7,567 nucleotides of DNA from Clostridiales bacterium UBA4821 (GTDB lineage Bacteria; Bacillota; Clostridia; Acetivibrionales; UBA4821). The stretch is from contig DHFP01000110.1 in the NCBI GenBank assembly GCA_002402315.1, forward strand, positions 1 to 7,567. The letters run 5' to 3'. The notes beneath the pieces were generated by a model. That model saw only the letters and a program-made list of their open reading frames with translations, was not told the origin of the DNA and ran no database searches. Positions 6,697 through 7,567 of this stretch are shown here, one piece after another (the stretch's first letter is position 1; every line of letters begins with the position of its first letter). The position numbers and the translations under genes were made by a program.

Positions 6697-7567
6697 ATGT
6701 TTATTAAACCGGTAAAAATATTGCTGGTGGTTACCCTCTCGGAGATGGGAGGGGCACAGAAAGTTGTTTATAATATCGCGGCAGGACTAGAATACGATCA
6801 TTTTGACTTTACAGTGGCCTTCGCACCGGGTGGGGAATTGATACGCTGGCTACGGCAACTTCCGCGCGAGGTGCGGCTGGTTGAAATCCCGGAATTTAAG
6901 CGTAACATTTCCCCTTTTTACGACCTTCTGGTCATTTATCGGCTTTATTGTCTGATCCGAAGGGAGCGCTTCGATATTGTTCATTGCCACAGCTCCAAGG
7001 CCGGTATACTGGGGCGTTTAGCTGCTTGGGCAGCCAGAGTGCCGAAAATATTTTTTACTGCACATGGATGGGGAATTAACGAGTACCAGAATTGTATAAC
7101 CCAACTTTTTTACATATGGTTGGAGCGCCTGGCTGGGGCAATGAGCACAAAAATTGTTTGTGTTTCACAAAATGACCTTGTGAAGGGCCTGAGACTGAAA
7201 TTAGTGGCAAAGAATAAATTAAGAGTTATTTACAATGGCCTCCCAGAGCCCTGTAATCAAGCAGGAGCCTTGCGGCGGGAACTTAATATTTATGATGGGG
7301 ATTTGGTTATCGGGACTGTGGCCCGACTGTCACTTCCGAAAGAACTGTTTTTTTTGTTGAATATAGCTGAGAGAATGATAAAAAGTTCAAATAATTGTCC
7401 ATTTGGAGGAAGTATTTTTTTTGTTATAATTGGAGACGGCCCTTTAAGGCCTGAGTGCGAGAAAATAATAATCGATAAAGGCTTAAAAGGTCGTGTGTTT
7501 TTACTGGGAACCAGGGAAGAAGCAGCAGAACTCGTACAAGATTTTGATGTTTTTGTCCTTTTTTCAC
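6697..7567 (+). CDS. GT-B glycosyltransferase, GT4-like (3' partial)
   Basis: A fourth glycosyltransferase, open through the right edge, with 290 complete codons visible. The N-terminus VKILLVVTLSEMGGAQKVVY (6-25) has the GGAQ loop typical of GT4 enzymes acting on lipid-linked acceptors. DIVHCHSSKAGILGRLAA (93-110) and TAHGWGINEY (121-130) are the conserved N-domain blocks. CVSQND (155-160) and VIYNGL (177-182) lead to the C-terminal domain, with GTVARL (206-211) and IGDGPLRPE (245-253). The window ends at DVFVLFS, just before the expected E-x7-E donor motif, so activity cannot be judged fully; roughly 80-100 residues should be missing. Hand-counted GC over 6841-6900 is 34/60, well above the earlier glycosyltransferases. 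The annotated ATG has an unusually close ribosome-binding site, so the exact start is uncertain by up to eight codons. Confidence 0.88.
   Translation, partial: MFIKPVKILLVVTLSEMGGAQKVVYNIAAGLEYDHFDFTVAFAPGGELIRWLRQLPREVRLVEIPEFKRNISPFYDLLVIYRLYCLIRRERFDIVHCHSSKAGILGRLAAWAARVPKIFFTAHGWGINEYQNCITQLFYIWLERLAGAMSTKIVCVSQNDLVKGLRLKLVAKNKLRVIYNGLPEPCNQAGALRRELNIYDGDLVIGTVARLSLPKELFFLLNIAERMIKSSNNCPFGGSIFFVIIGDGPLRPECEKIIIDKGLKGRVFLLGTREEAAELVQDFDVFVLFS

Overview
The window is a surface-polysaccharide (O-antigen, capsule or teichoic-acid-like glycan) export and glycosyltransfer locus. All six clear genes are on the + strand. Strong purine-rich Shine-Dalgarno sequences, a mixture of TTG, CTG, GTG and ATG starts, and moderate to low GC point to a Firmicute, probably of the Clostridia or Negativicutes. 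This is an inference from style; there is no rRNA or housekeeping marker to fix the taxon.

Layout, left to right. (1) Positions 1-1241 are the 3' part of an O-antigen ligase/polymerase-like membrane protein (Wzy_C/WaaL type) with a long TPR-like C-terminal tail; the 5' end is cut by the window. (2) Positions 1270-2046 are the permease of a Wzm/TagG-type ABC exporter, starting at TTG. (3) Positions 2064-2807 are the matching Wzt/TagH-type ATPase. It has no ATG, GTG or TTG that gives a complete protein; the full domain requires a CTG start at 2064, behind a good ribosome-binding site. It lacks the C-terminal carbohydrate-binding domain found in long Wzt proteins. (4) A 136-bp AT-rich spacer follows, with a candidate promoter and a doubtful 34-codon ORF. 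(5) Three complete GT-B glycosyltransferases (GT4-like) lie at 2944-4254, 4285-5418 and 5415-6587; the last two overlap by 4 bp. (6) After a 109-bp spacer, a fourth GT4-like glycosyltransferase starts at 6697 and runs off the end of the window.

Likely joint function: the glycosyltransferases build a glycan on a lipid carrier at the inner face of the membrane, Wzm/Wzt exports it, and the ligase-like protein may attach or extend it outside. Acceptor, sugars and final structure cannot be read from this sequence, and no nucleotide-sugar synthesis genes are visible.

Composition is mosaic. The first glycosyltransferase and the spacer before it are much more AT-rich than the flanks, and the last gene is GC-richer. 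This suggests cassette-wise assembly, as is usual for polysaccharide loci. I see no insertion sequence, CRISPR array, tRNA, rRNA or riboswitch. The most useful observation is the unusual start of the ATPase gene, which standard gene callers would shorten by 27 residues. I see no evidence for a wholly new biological system.
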